Origin: Nitrospirota bacterium
GTDB taxonomy: Bacteria > Nitrospirota > Nitrospiria > Nitrospirales > Nitrospiraceae
Direction of reading: 5' to 3'
DNA length: 64,000 nucleotides
NCBI GenBank assembly: GCA_030684575.1
Contig: JAUXVD010000014.1
Span: forward strand, 124,001-188,000
Each line of letters opens with the position of its first letter. The stretch's first letter is position 1. The position numbers and the translations under genes were made by a program. A model generated the notes under the pieces. It was given only the letters and a program-made list of their open reading frames with translations. It was not told where the DNA came from and did no database searches. This document shows positions 29,720 to 39,400 of this stretch, in pieces.

Positions 29720-31354
29720 ATGCGTGTATTTCTGATCCATGTGCGCGATCCCCAGTTCTACGCCCTCCCGGCAAAAACCAGAGCAAAAAACGGTCGTATC
29801 AGAGTCATGGGTTTTCCGCCCATCGGCATCATGTCGCTTTCGTCGGTGCTCAAACAGGCCGGCCACGAATGTGTGATGTTCGATCAGGCGAATCCCGATA
29901 CGCCGAACGAGGTCATCCTCGAAGAGATCAACCGGCAGCAGCCCGATCTGGTCGGCCTCAGTTTCCTCAGTACCACCAGCTATCCCTACGCGAAGATTTT
30001 AGCCCGTCAGATTCGTGCCACCAACCAGAAGGTCAAGCTGGCATTCGGTGGCGTCTTTGCGAGCTTGAATGCCGCATTGGTCAAATTGCAGTGCCCTGAA
30101 GTGGACTTTGTCTGTCGAGGAGACGGCGAGCAATTGCTCCTCGACCTCCTTGAAAAGTTCGACGATCCCGCTTCGGTCGCCGGGTTGACCTGGGCCAAGG
30201 ATGGCCAGGTGGTGCAGAACCCAGGACGACCGATGGAGCGCCATCTCGATCAATGGCCTTTCCCTGACCGCGAAGGCCTTCCGCTCGATTTTGTGGAATC
30301 GATGCCGCTCGATGTGCCGGCGGTGCTGTCGATGGAGCGGTTCACCACGATGCAGACGTCACGTGGCTGCCCATGGCCCTGCGTATTCTGCGATATTCCA
30401 ATTTTCAACGAAGGTAAATGGCGTGCGAGGACAGCCGCGCATGTGGTGCGCGAACTCAAGTACCTCGAAGAATGTGGCTATGGGTCGGTCTATTTCGTCG
30501 ACGACCATTTTCTTCTGCAGCCCAAGCGCATCGAGGCGATTTGCCAGGGTGTGATGGACGAGAAGCTCACGATTCAGTGGGGCATCGAAGGGCGGGTGGA
30601 CTCCGTCGCGCAGCATTTGTTCCCCGCCATGGCCAAGGCCCATTGCCGGACGGTGATGTTCGGGATTGAAAGCGGGAGCCAGAAGATCCTCGACCGTCTG
30701 AAGAAAGAACAGACGTTGGAGGAAGTGGCCACTGCAGTCAGGAATGCCAAGCAGGCCGGCATCGAGATCGTACATGGATTTTTCACCGTGGGTAACCCCG
30801 ATGAAACGGTCGAAGATATGAACGCCACGTTCGATCTGGCTTCTAAGCTGCCGCTCGACACCTTCGGCTTCAATCGGCTCTGTGTCTATCGCGGAACTCC
30901 GCTGTGGCAGGAATATGTGAAGCGCGGCTTGGTCAGCGAAACCACCGATTGGTACAAGTATTTCAAGTGCTCGGAGATCGATCCAACCTGCTTGCCAGGC
31001 GAAGTGATCAACGAGGTTCGCCGTCAGGGGCTCAAGCGGCTGTTTATCTATAAGCTCCTGCACTATCCGCTGCAAACGTTCCGGTTGCTACGACGATTTT
31101 TGCGTTTCATGCCGGCGCGTGACGTGGGCTACCTGATCATCAAGCCGTTCCTGGGCCAGAAGAAGGGCGCCACGAAGGCGGAGGTGCTTTCGCGGGCGGT
31201 CGAGCATGGCGAGATGAAGGATGCGGCGGCACAGATGACGCAGATGACGGACGAAGTGCTTCAGCATGTGATGGAAGAATCGCGGCTGGAACGGTTACGC
31301 ATTCAGCAGGAAGCGGAAGGGTCGCGCGAGTTACCCATGGTCCACAGTCGCTAA
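29720..31354 (+). CDS. B12-binding-domain radical SAM protein
   Basis: 544 residues from ATG 29720 (MRVFLIHVRDPQFY); an in-frame upstream start gives an unlikely N-terminus. Residues 1-145 form a cobalamin-binding-like domain (GFPPIGIMSLSSVLKQAG, DLVGLSFLSTTSYPYA). The radical SAM core begins at about 215 with the cluster motif CPWPCVFCD and continues with VYFVDDHFLLQ and TVMFGIESGSQKIL. The C-terminal 150 residues are helical and Arg-rich. Related enzymes methylate or rearrange unreactive carbons; the substrate is unknown. It follows sucD after a 170-base gap, so it may be a separate unit, and a large palindrome begins two bases after its stop. Confidence 0.85.
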   Translation: MRVFLIHVRDPQFYALPAKTRAKNGRIRVMGFPPIGIMSLSSVLKQAGHECVMFDQANPDTPNEVILEEINRQQPDLVGLSFLSTTSYPYAKILARQIRATNQKVKLAFGGVFASLNAALVKLQCPEVDFVCRGDGEQLLLDLLEKFDDPASVAGLTWAKDGQVVQNPGRPMERHLDQWPFPDREGLPLDFVESMPLDVPAVLSMERFTTMQTSRGCPWPCVFCDIPIFNEGKWRARTAAHVVRELKYLEECGYGSVYFVDDHFLLQPKRIEAICQGVMDEKLTIQWGIEGRVDSVAQHLFPAMAKAHCRTVMFGIESGSQKILDRLKKEQTLEEVATAVRNAKQAGIEIVHGFFTVGNPDETVEDMNATFDLASKLPLDTFGFNRLCVYRGTPLWQEYVKRGLVSETTDWYKYFKCSEIDPTCLPGEVINEVRRQGLKRLFIYKLLHYPLQTFRLLRRFLRFMPARDVGYLIIKPFLGQKKGATKAEVLSRAVEHGEMKDAAAQMTQMTDEVLQHVMEESRLERLRIQQEAEGSRELPMVHSR

Positions 31355-31355
31355 G

Positions 31356-31483
31356 GCAGGATGCTGAACCCGTCCGCCAGCATCGTTCTCGGTTCGCAAG
31401 AATCCTCAACGTACCCCTGAGGGTACGCCTCCGGTTCTTGCTTCTCCTGCGGCCTTGCTGGACGAACGTGTTGAGCATCCTGC
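31356..31483 (+). repeat. Stop-adjacent 128-base palindromic repeat, copy A
   Basis: The left arm starts GCAGGATGCTGAACCCGTCC and the right arm ends ACGTGTTGAGCATCCTGC, with an internal GTACCCCTGAGGGTAC palindrome. It shares ends, the AGGGTACGCCTC core and the GCGGCCTTGCTG block with the element at 52755-52868. It begins two bases after the radical SAM stop codon and lies between convergent genes, where it could act as a bidirectional terminator. Confidence 0.8.
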
Positions 31484-31498
31484 AAGTCCGTTCTCCTG

Positions 31499-32467
31499 CT
31501 ACACCGCAATCCCCCAGATCTGTTTCGCCGCCAACCCAATTGCATAGCTCACGCTCACCGCGAGAGTGATGATCACGAGGTTCAGCAGGATCCGGCGTTT
31601 CATCTCCATCCCTGACAAGAACGCAAGAACTGAAGACACGAGGATGACCATGGTGCCAGCCGTCAGGACGGACACCAGTGCGTCCTTTGCACCAAAGAGC
31701 ACCGGGAGCACCGGCACCAATGCGCCGATGACATAGGCGCTACCGACAAATAACGCTGACGTTAACGGCTGTTCTTGCATCTCTGCTGAGCCGGTCTCCT
31801 CTCCAAGGAATCTCTTCTTCGCCGCCTCCATGGCGCGCACTTCTTTTTCTGAATTCAGCGCCAGAAACGCCCCGGCTGCCATCGACAATGCACCGGCCAC
31901 CGCCGTGGTCGAGGCGGCGATCAAGACGGTCGCGGCGTCACCAAAGGCGCCGAAAAATCCGCTGACTGCACCGAGGATTTCCACTAAGCCGTCATTGAGG
32001 CCCAGGAAGATATTTCGGATCTTTTCGGGATTGATTTTTCGCTCGGTCAGTTTCGTGACGAGCACATCCTCATGTTTGAACTCGTCTTGCAGAATCCCTT
32101 TGAGGGCTTCGCCCAGGGGTTGGCCTTGGTAGGAGTTCCAGAGGGCGAGATACTTTCTGACCCCGTAGACTTCGATGGCTTCCAAGACGAGATGGACCGC
32201 GGTGGAGCCGAACAGGCGGCAGAGCCATATAAAGCACCACAGCTTCAGCCGACGCCCCAGGTTGAGACGTTCCAACTGCATGTCGAAGAATTTCTGCCAG
32301 AAGGCCAGGTGCCTTGTTTCGATCAGCACTAATTCACCCAGTGTATTTTTGGCATCCACATCTGCCGAAATATCCCGCAGTGCTTTGTAGAGCGAAAGGT
32401 CGAAGAGCTCATCAAGGATGAGCAGTCGTGCGAGCGTGGGGTCGTATCGATGAGGGGTCGGCATCAT
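31499..32467 (-). CDS. Erythrin-VIT1 (MbfA-like) membrane iron protein
   Basis: 322 residues. The N-terminal half (about 10-150) is a ferritin-like helical domain with di-iron type residues in LIETRHLAFW and DEFKHE. The C-terminal half is a VIT1/CCC1-type membrane domain with about five hydrophobic segments, beginning FLGLNDGLVEILGAVSGFFG. This fusion is known from membrane-bound ferritin A, an iron exporter that limits peroxide stress. Function here, Fe(II) or Mn(II) efflux or storage, is inferred from family. It is convergent with the radical SAM gene and divergent from the PilZ gene. Confidence 0.85.
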   Translation of the reverse strand: MMPTPHRYDPTLARLLILDELFDLSLYKALRDISADVDAKNTLGELVLIETRHLAFWQKFFDMQLERLNLGRRLKLWCFIWLCRLFGSTAVHLVLEAIEVYGVRKYLALWNSYQGQPLGEALKGILQDEFKHEDVLVTKLTERKINPEKIRNIFLGLNDGLVEILGAVSGFFGAFGDAATVLIAASTTAVAGALSMAAGAFLALNSEKEVRAMEAAKKRFLGEETGSAEMQEQPLTSALFVGSAYVIGALVPVLPVLFGAKDALVSVLTAGTMVILVSSVLAFLSGMEMKRRILLNLVIITLAVSVSYAIGLAAKQIWGIAV

Positions 32468-32698
32468 GCCATTCCAACGGCTTGAATTCGTTGAAAGATC
32501 GGCTGCTGGTCGGGAGGATTATAACAGAGACCCAGCGGGTTCTCGCCCACAAACTCCAGCCGCCAGGCGGTGGCTTAGATCCGATGTTCTGTGGGCTATC
32601 GAGGGCCTGCTATACTTCGGAAGAACTCGTTCTTCTTCGTTCTACTCGGTCGTGCACGGATAGATTATGAGCCGGACGTATGAAAGGGTGCTGACGAT

Positions 32699-33022
32699 AT
32701 GACGCAGAAGCGGGAATTCTTCAGAGTCGCGATCGAACGGAATGGCCAGATCAGTCGAGGGGCTGAGGTTGTTCCGTGCGAAGTGCTCGACCTTACGGAA
32801 AAGGGATTTCAAATTCGCACGGACCTTGCTGGCGCAATTGGAGATAGGCTTGAACTTGAGTTCCAGCTGACCAAGGCAGCCTCGATCCACTGCACGGTCG
32901 AGATTACCCATGCAGCGGCCCCTCAATTCGGCGCACGCATCACGAGGATTTCTCCTGAGCATCAGGGCCACCTTTCGCAATTCATCGAACAATTGAATCT
33001 ACTCAATCTCACCGGGTTCTAA
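32699..33022 (+). CDS. PilZ-domain protein, predicted c-di-GMP receptor
   Basis: 107 residues, a single PilZ domain. The first c-di-GMP motif RxxxR is present as REFFR near residue 5, and the second, normally DxSxxG, as DLTEKG with Thr for Ser. Single-domain PilZ proteins act as adaptors that bind c-di-GMP and then a partner. A -10-like TATACT lies at 32611-32616 without a convincing -35. The next gene starts four bases after the stop, so the two are probably co-transcribed, though no functional link is obvious. Confidence 0.85.
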   Translation: MTQKREFFRVAIERNGQISRGAEVVPCEVLDLTEKGFQIRTDLAGAIGDRLELEFQLTKAASIHCTVEITHAAAPQFGARITRISPEHQGHLSQFIEQLNLLNLTGF

Positions 33023-33025
33023 TTC

Positions 33026-33964
33026 ATGGCCACGCCTTCCGAAAAGTCGAGCGGTTCGTCAGGGGAACCGCATGCCGCCGAGCCATACTTCTATCTCCTC
33101 AGCGCAATCCTGCTGCTCAGCACCGTGCCGTCCGTGACGAAGGCTGTCTTCCTGCACAGCGCGGTTGATCCACTCGGGATGGCGTTCATCAGAGTGATGA
33201 GCGGATTCATCTTTCTGCTTGCGGTGACCTTTGCCCAGGACCGCAGAGGGCTGAGCGCCCTGACAGCCGAGGATCTGCTCAGGCTGACCCTGTTGGGAGG
33301 GCTCGGTGTGGGTTCGTATGTGATCGCGGCCTGGGGCCTTCGGCTCACCAGCGTCACCCATTATATTGTGATCTACAGTCTGCTCGCACCACTCACAGCA
33401 CTTCTCAGCGTGCTGATGGGAAAGAGCCAGAGCAACTCCCTCAAGATGATCGGCATTGCGATTTCTCTGTTGGGGGGTGGGATAGCCATGTCAGAGAAGC
33501 TGGCACATTTTCAAACAGATTTTGGATTCGGCGACCTGCTGATCCTCCTGTTCACCATCATGATGGCCGCGCACCTGGTTTGGAGCGCCAATATCGTAAA
33601 GCGGTACGGGGCCATGACCGCCAATACGGTCATGTTTGGCAGCAGCGCCTGTGCGCTCTTGCTGGTAGCCTCGGTCTGGTCACGGACAACGCTCGACGAT
33701 TTCTCGATGCCGATTGTTTCCTCCGTGCTCTACATTGGAGTCGCGACGGCCTCCGTCTTTCTCCTGCGCTATCGGGCGCTCCAACGCATCTGTCCCGCCA
33801 CGGTCGCGGTATACCAGAACATCACCCCTGTGGGTGGGATTATCTTTGCCCACTTCTACTTGGGGGAGCCGATCCAGTTCGTCACCATGGTGGGTGGTCC
33901 GATTATTCTTCTCGGCGCTGAAGTGGTTCGCAGAGCCGATCAACTGCAATTGAAGCCCAGCTAG
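33026..33964 (+). CDS. EamA/DMT-family transporter
   Basis: 312 residues with about ten hydrophobic segments in two EamA repeats (for example LLSAILLLSTVPSVTKAVFL in the first, and VAVYQNITPVGGIIFAHFYLGE at the start of the last segments of the second). The N-terminal 25 residues are hydrophilic. DMT transporters export amino acids, sugars or related metabolites; the substrate cannot be read from sequence. It starts four bases after the PilZ stop and has no close Shine-Dalgarno of its own, suggesting coupling. Confidence 0.85.
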   Translation: MATPSEKSSGSSGEPHAAEPYFYLLSAILLLSTVPSVTKAVFLHSAVDPLGMAFIRVMSGFIFLLAVTFAQDRRGLSALTAEDLLRLTLLGGLGVGSYVIAAWGLRLTSVTHYIVIYSLLAPLTALLSVLMGKSQSNSLKMIGIAISLLGGGIAMSEKLAHFQTDFGFGDLLILLFTIMMAAHLVWSANIVKRYGAMTANTVMFGSSACALLLVASVWSRTTLDDFSMPIVSSVLYIGVATASVFLLRYRALQRICPATVAVYQNITPVGGIIFAHFYLGEPIQFVTMVGGPIILLGAEVVRRADQLQLKPS

Positions 33965-34144
33965 CCAGCTCCGCCGTTCTTCCGCGCCGGGGTGGCGGGT
34001 GCGACGGCTGAGGTTGTCCCACCTTGATGCGTGGTTCCCTCCCTCTCCAGCCTATAGAGATCCTATCCCTGTCGGCTACCTGATGCCTGCTGTACTATCT
34101 CGGAATGGATAACTAGAACTAGGGGATCGTTGGTGTGGTGGCGA

Positions 34145-34822
34145 TTATAGATGTTTGGTTGAAGGCTCTAGCTGGTGCAGCTGTTCGGCCGAGCGGAGTC
34201 GAATCTTGAAAATCACCCGGCGGCTTTTCTCTCGATTGACGATCGCCGGCGCATCATAGATCAGATCTTGTCTGCCACGGCCGGTCGCCGACGTGATTTC
34301 TTGAAAACATTGATAGGCTGATGGCACGTTAGCCTGCACGATCTCCATCCCCTTCACCATGACTGCCAGCGAACGCTCCTGGCTCAATTTCAAATTAAAA
34401 GCATCGCTGCCGTGATCATCGGTATGGCCTTCGATGGCGAGCGAGTCGATTTTGTCGTGCAGCGGACCGCATAAGGCCCCCACGTAGAAGGGGAGGGCAT
34501 CCGCGAGAAACTGATCCGAGGTCGAGGACAACGTGCTCTTTCCGAACTCAAACGTCAGCCGGTTTTCCGGGACTACGATCAGGAGCGCGAGTGGGTCGCG
34601 GGGGTCCGCATCGAGCGAGAGCCCCAATTGCTGAATATGGTCACGGAGAGCGGTCTGCACATCCTGTTTATTTTCTTGCAGCTCAGACTGCGCGGCAGAG
34701 GAAGTTTTGGTGATCTGCGCGGCGAAGAGCAAGATGAACACGACCGCGAGTGAGGTCATGAGATCGGTGATGCCGATGGTGGTGTGGGAGACGCCGGCTC
34801 CCTGTGGGGTTGCGCGGGTCAT
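34145..34822 (-). CDS. ZorB/MotB-like OmpA-domain stator protein
   Basis: 225 residues. One N-terminal membrane segment (about 17-37, GITDLMTSLAVVFILLFA) carries an Asp at the position of the proton-coupling Asp of MotB and ZorB. After a helical linker, residues 90-210 form an OmpA-type peptidoglycan-binding domain with IEGHTDDHGSD and an NLKLSQERS helix. Its start overlaps the stop of the MotA-like gene by four bases, so the two are coupled. Together they should form an inner-membrane ion-driven stator. The TDLMTSL pattern is nearer to Zorya ZorB than to flagellar MotB as I recall it. No zorC, zorD or zorE gene follows. Confidence 0.75.
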   Translation of the reverse strand: MTRATPQGAGVSHTTIGITDLMTSLAVVFILLFAAQITKTSSAAQSELQENKQDVQTALRDHIQQLGLSLDADPRDPLALLIVVPENRLTFEFGKSTLSSTSDQFLADALPFYVGALCGPLHDKIDSLAIEGHTDDHGSDAFNLKLSQERSLAVMVKGMEIVQANVPSAYQCFQEITSATGRGRQDLIYDAPAIVNREKSRRVIFKIRLRSAEQLHQLEPSTKHL

Positions 34823-36048
34823 TCGGCAGGCCCTTGCGTGGATACGAGCGATCGCTTCGGCCAGAACCGGCTGCTCTCAGAGCGCCCGCTGCCAGACGCG
34901 GTTCGCTGCTGATTGAGCCGGTCCGTCAGGTGGTTCATGAGATCGTCGAGCCTCGCGGTCGCCTGCGTCTGCTGGTTGTGCATCGTCTTGAGCAGCGTCG
35001 TGAGTTCATGGATAGAATCGTTCAGCTTGTTCATCGGCGCGGTGAATTCTTCACGGATCACGCGCGGGAGCTCGGTCGTCATGCGGCGTCCGGTTGCCTG
35101 CTCATCCTGTTTCAATTTTGTGAAGGATCGAACCGCCGATGTGAGCTCGGCAAGAGGAGCCGTCAGGCTGTCTGTGCCCATTCCTCCCATCCGTTCCCTC
35201 GGTTCTCCACCGGCAGCCTGCAGGCCTTTTCCCTGCACTTGATGCGCCGGCGTGAGTTGTTCGAGCATCTGCTCCATGGTTTTTCGGGGAAAGAGTTTGT
35301 CGATGAGGCCCAGGAACGAATGGTGTTCGTTCATCAGACGGAAAACCATCGGTTTTTCGATGAGCGTGAATAGATTGGCGGCGATGAGTCCGACGATAGA
35401 CGTGAGGAATTTTCCGGCCAATCCATTGATGAGCCCTTGAATGCCGACGATCTCCTGTCCCTCCGCGTGAAGTTTGCTGAGACCGATAAATAAGGCGAGG
35501 AATGTCAGCAGCAAGCCGATCCCCGTCACCAGAGACGGCAGTTGGCTGTAGAAGGCCAGATTGACGCGATGGCTCAGTAGCGTGTCCTGCGTGAAGATAT
35601 CTTCCGCGCGGCGGGTGCTGAAAATGCGCGGTTCCACGAACCAGGGGACATGCTCCAGGATCAGGGTCTTGCGGAATTGACCCCAGGGTTGCCGAAACAT
35701 GGGCTCTTGCTGCATGGCCGTTTCGAGGGTGCTCAGATCGTCGCAGTCAATCCGTTTGGGCGCTGATGTGGGTTGCCCGGCTGGGGCCGTAAGTCCCACC
35801 AGCGCACGACTCGTGAAGCGCTCACGATCCAAGTCTCCACGCTCATTCGCCAGGGTGGTCAGCATCGGCCGTAGTCGATCAAACGGACGCTGGGCGCCGG
35901 ATATTTCCCTGCGTAGCCGCATGACCTGCCAGAGGAAGAAGAGCACGATCCCGAACGACCCAAGCCAGCTCAACATCGGGCTTTGGGGTCCTCCGAAGAA
36001 GGAAGCATCACGGCTCAAGAATTCCCACAGACTGGACGTATCGATCAT
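34819..36048 (-). CDS. ZorA/MotA-like proton-channel protein with coiled-coil tail
   Basis: 409 residues. Three hydrophobic segments are visible (about 23-42, 168-190 and 210-230), the later two in the TolQ/ExbB/MotA pattern (SLVTGIGLLLTFLALFIGL and FLTSIVGLIAANLFTLIE). After about residue 260 the chain is hydrophilic and helical (about 300-380), as in ZorA, whose long tail projects into the cytoplasm; here the tail is short compared with known ZorA. It is the first gene of a two-gene unit with the MotB-like partner. Known Zorya systems add effectors (ZorC and ZorD, or ZorE) that are not encoded beside this pair. Confidence 0.72.
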   Translation of the reverse strand: MIDTSSLWEFLSRDASFFGGPQSPMLSWLGSFGIVLFFLWQVMRLRREISGAQRPFDRLRPMLTTLANERGDLDRERFTSRALVGLTAPAGQPTSAPKRIDCDDLSTLETAMQQEPMFRQPWGQFRKTLILEHVPWFVEPRIFSTRRAEDIFTQDTLLSHRVNLAFYSQLPSLVTGIGLLLTFLALFIGLSKLHAEGQEIVGIQGLINGLAGKFLTSIVGLIAANLFTLIEKPMVFRLMNEHHSFLGLIDKLFPRKTMEQMLEQLTPAHQVQGKGLQAAGGEPRERMGGMGTDSLTAPLAELTSAVRSFTKLKQDEQATGRRMTTELPRVIREEFTAPMNKLNDSIHELTTLLKTMHNQQTQATARLDDLMNHLTDRLNQQRTASGSGRSESSRFWPKRSLVSTQGPAE

Positions 36049-36469
36049 TGCATCCTCAGTTCATGCACGATGGGCGCCTTTGTGCTTCAACGTCAGACAT
36101 AGCCTTCTCAATTTTCGTGCCGCCCATCACAGAACCAGAATCATTCAGAAGTCCCACGATTTGTCTGCTGCGTGGAATCTGAATATCGCTTGCCGGGCAA
36201 AGAATGCCGGTGCTGTCGGCACATTTGTCCCCTCTGAGAACAGAAAGGCCGGCAGGCTGTTTGTCATAGATGGAGGTCGTGGGCACCTTGACAAAATACC
36301 TGTATTAACGTACTCCCACTCTCTATTCAGGAGCTTGCGATCCGCAATGCTCCGAGCCTGCGCAGAGGAATGATCTTATCCGCTATGGGAAAGCTGCGTC
36401 CGGCTTGCTCATTGTTTCTCCTCATCTTTTCGAGACAGACGTCTCCTTTTTTTTGCGAGGCTACCGGCC
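36049..36469. other. Divergent intergenic region
   Basis: 421 bases between the stator pair and the histidine kinase. A consensus -35 box TTGACA sits at 36288-36293 on the plus strand, but the best -10 at correct spacing (TACTCC, 36311) is weak. The short frames here look like chance. Both flanking units probably start from this region. Confidence 0.4.
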
Positions 36470-39400
36470 ATGGCTAGGCATGCTCTTCTTTCCATGACAC
36501 AGCGATCGATCAACCAGCGTCGAGGGATGTCCCTCGCCATTGTCCTCGGAGCGGCGGCGGCCTATGAGCTGGCATTTGCGTCCCTGTACCAGATAGCGGG
36601 CGACGTCGTGGCCGCATTCACCGTGATACCGGTGGCAGTGGCCGGATGGCTGCTGGGGGCTCGTGTTGGCCTTGTTGCCGGACTGCTCGGGAGTGCGTTG
36701 AATATCATGAACTTCACTCTGGTTGGGAAGGTCGGGTGGGAAGTTGTGATTAGATGGTGGCCGATTGTGGTCGCGAGCCTCGCGCTTGGGTTGATGGCCG
36801 GCTGGGCGGGCGAGCGTGCCGCCCATGCTAAACGAGAGTCTCGTGAATCGAATCAAGAACGGGACAAGTTTTTTGACCTATCCATGGACCTTCTCTGTAT
36901 CGCAGGAGCCGACGGCTATTTCAAACGGCTTAATCCGGCATGGGAGCGAGCGCTGGGGTTCAGCCGGGAAGAACTGTGCTCGAAACCCTTTATGGAGTTT
37001 ATTCATCCCGATGACCGTCCGCGTACGAAAGACGTCCTGGAGAAGCTTTCGCGCGGGGAACCGGCCATCAACTTCGAAAATCGATATCGATGCCATGATG
37101 GGTCTTATCGATGGCTGACATGGGTGAGCCCGGCTCCGAAACAGGAGCCGCCGATGTTGTATGCGACCGCTCGCGACATCACCGAGCGCAAACGGATCGA
37201 AGAGGCGTTGCGCGAGAGCGAGGAGCGTTACCGGCTCCTCACTGACGCCACGTTCGATGGCATCGCCATCCACGATCAAGGGATCATGATCGAAGCGAGT
37301 TCAGGTTTGGAACGGATGTTCGGGTATGGCCCGGGAGAACTCATTGGCAAACATGTGCTGGACCTTGTAGCCGATGAATCCCGCGAGATGGTCATCGCCA
37401 ATATGAGGCAGGGAGGGCAAGGTCCCTACGAATCCGTGGGACGGCGTAAAGACGGCTCAATATTCTATGGAGAAGTCGTCGTCAAACCCTACCGGTATAA
37501 GGGGCGGGATGTCCGCCTCGTGGCGGGTCGCGACATTACTGAGCGCAAACAGATGGAACAGGCGCTGTGGCCGGCGAACGATGAGTTGGAACAGCGGGTG
37601 GCTCAGCGAACGAAAGAACTCGTGGTGGCGAACGACGCCCTTTGCCACGCCCGAGCATGGCAGCGCGACTTGATCGAAGCGATCCCGGGGATCGTATGGG
37701 AGTGCAACGCGCGGACTTGGCGGTTTTCGTTCGTCAACCACCAGGCCGAATTGGTGCTCGGCTATCCCGTGCAGCGGTGGCTCGACGAGCCGGACTTTTG
37801 GCAAACCCACATACACCCGGACGATCGAGACGGGGTCATTGAGTATTGCCTCGCATCTTTGCGGGACACACGCAAATACTCGTTCGAATATCGGATGATT
37901 GCCGCCGATGGACGAACCGTGTGGCTCCAGGACATTGTGACGGTAGAGACCGACGAGCAGGGCCCGGCGATTCTGCGAGGCATCATGTTGGATATCACCG
38001 AGCGCAAGCGGGCGGAGGAGGCATTGCGGGAAAGCGAAGCGCGCTTCCGGAGCCTGTTCGAGGAGGTGCCGATCGCGTATCAATCGCTGGACATCGAGGG
38101 GAGGTACCTCGATGCCAACAAGGGACTGTGCACATTACTCGGATACTCCCCTGATGAGCTTCTGGGCAAGCCGTTCGACGACTTTTGGCCCTCTGACACG
38201 CGGCAGTTCTTTCCTGATGAACTCAGTCGCTTCATACGGAACGGCGGCGAGACCAAGCATCTCAGGCTCAGGAGAAAGGACGGGAAGGAAATCGCCGTCA
38301 TCCTGAACGGCCGTGTCCAGCGCGACCTGAAGGGGAACTTTGTGAGGGCGCACTGTATTCTGACCGATATCACGGATCAAAAATTGATCGAGGAGGACTT
38401 GCGCCGCTCGAAGATCTTTATCGACTCCGTGCTTGAAAATCTCCCCAGCATGATTTTCGTGAAGGAGGCGAAGGATCTTCGTTTTTTTCGCTTCAATAAG
38501 GCAGGGGAGGAGTTGTTGGGATATCGCCGGGATGAACTCTTGGGCAAGAACGACTACGACATCTTTCCAAAAGAGGAAGCCGACTTTTTCATAACCAAGG
38601 ATCGGGAAGTCCTGCGCAGCGGTTGTCTGCTGGATATTCCGGAAGAGCCCATTCAGACCAGAGGAAATGGATTGCGGTTTCTCCACACGAAGAAGATTCC
38701 AATCTGCGGCACCGATGGCACGCCACAATATCTATTGGGCATCTCGGAGGACATCACTGATCGCAAGCAGGCGGAGGAAGCACTTCAGCAGAACGAAGCT
38801 CGACTAAATGCAGCGCAGCGCATCGCGCATATTGGAAGCTGGGATCTGGACTTGGTCGAGAATATACTCACGTGGTCCGATGAAATTTACCGTATCTTCG
38901 AGATCGATTCCTCGCATTTTGGAGCTTCCTATGCGGCATTCCTTGAGCTGGTGCACCCTGATGACCGCCAATTTGTCAACGAGTCCTATACTGAATCGGT
39001 CGCCGATAGGACTTGTTATAATATCGAGCACCGGCTGCTCATGTCCGACGGGCGGGTCAAGTTCATTCACGAGCAATGCGAGACGTTTTACTCGCCGGGT
39101 GGCCGCCCAACTCGCTCGATCGGTACGACTCAAGACATCACCGATCGAAAACAGGCGGAAGAGGCATTGCGAAAGAGCGAGGAACAGCTTCGCAAAGTGC
39201 TGGAAGAGCGGGAGCAGCTTTCCCAGGACCTCCACGACAACATCATTCAAACCATCTATGCGATTGGGATGAGCCTTGAGGAATGTCGCTATCTCGTTCA
39301 AGAAGATCGTCAGACGGCCGACAAGAAGCTGGAGCATGCAGTCGTCTGCTTAAACAGAGTCATTTCAGACGTGCGGATGTATATCGTATGGGACAAGCAT

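Noticed and set aside
31356-31483. Insertion sequence remnant with terminal inverted repeats
   Set aside because: The element is almost entirely palindromic and too short to have held a transposase; the shared stop-adjacent placement fits a REP/terminator-type repeat better.
34145-36048. A full Zorya defence system
   Set aside because: Only the A and B components are visible. Neighbouring genes encode a PilZ protein, a transporter and a histidine kinase, not ZorC, ZorD or ZorE.
36056-36286. 76-residue minus-strand gene upstream of the stator pair
   Set aside because: No ribosome binding site or recognisable sequence, and it lies in the promoter region between divergent units.
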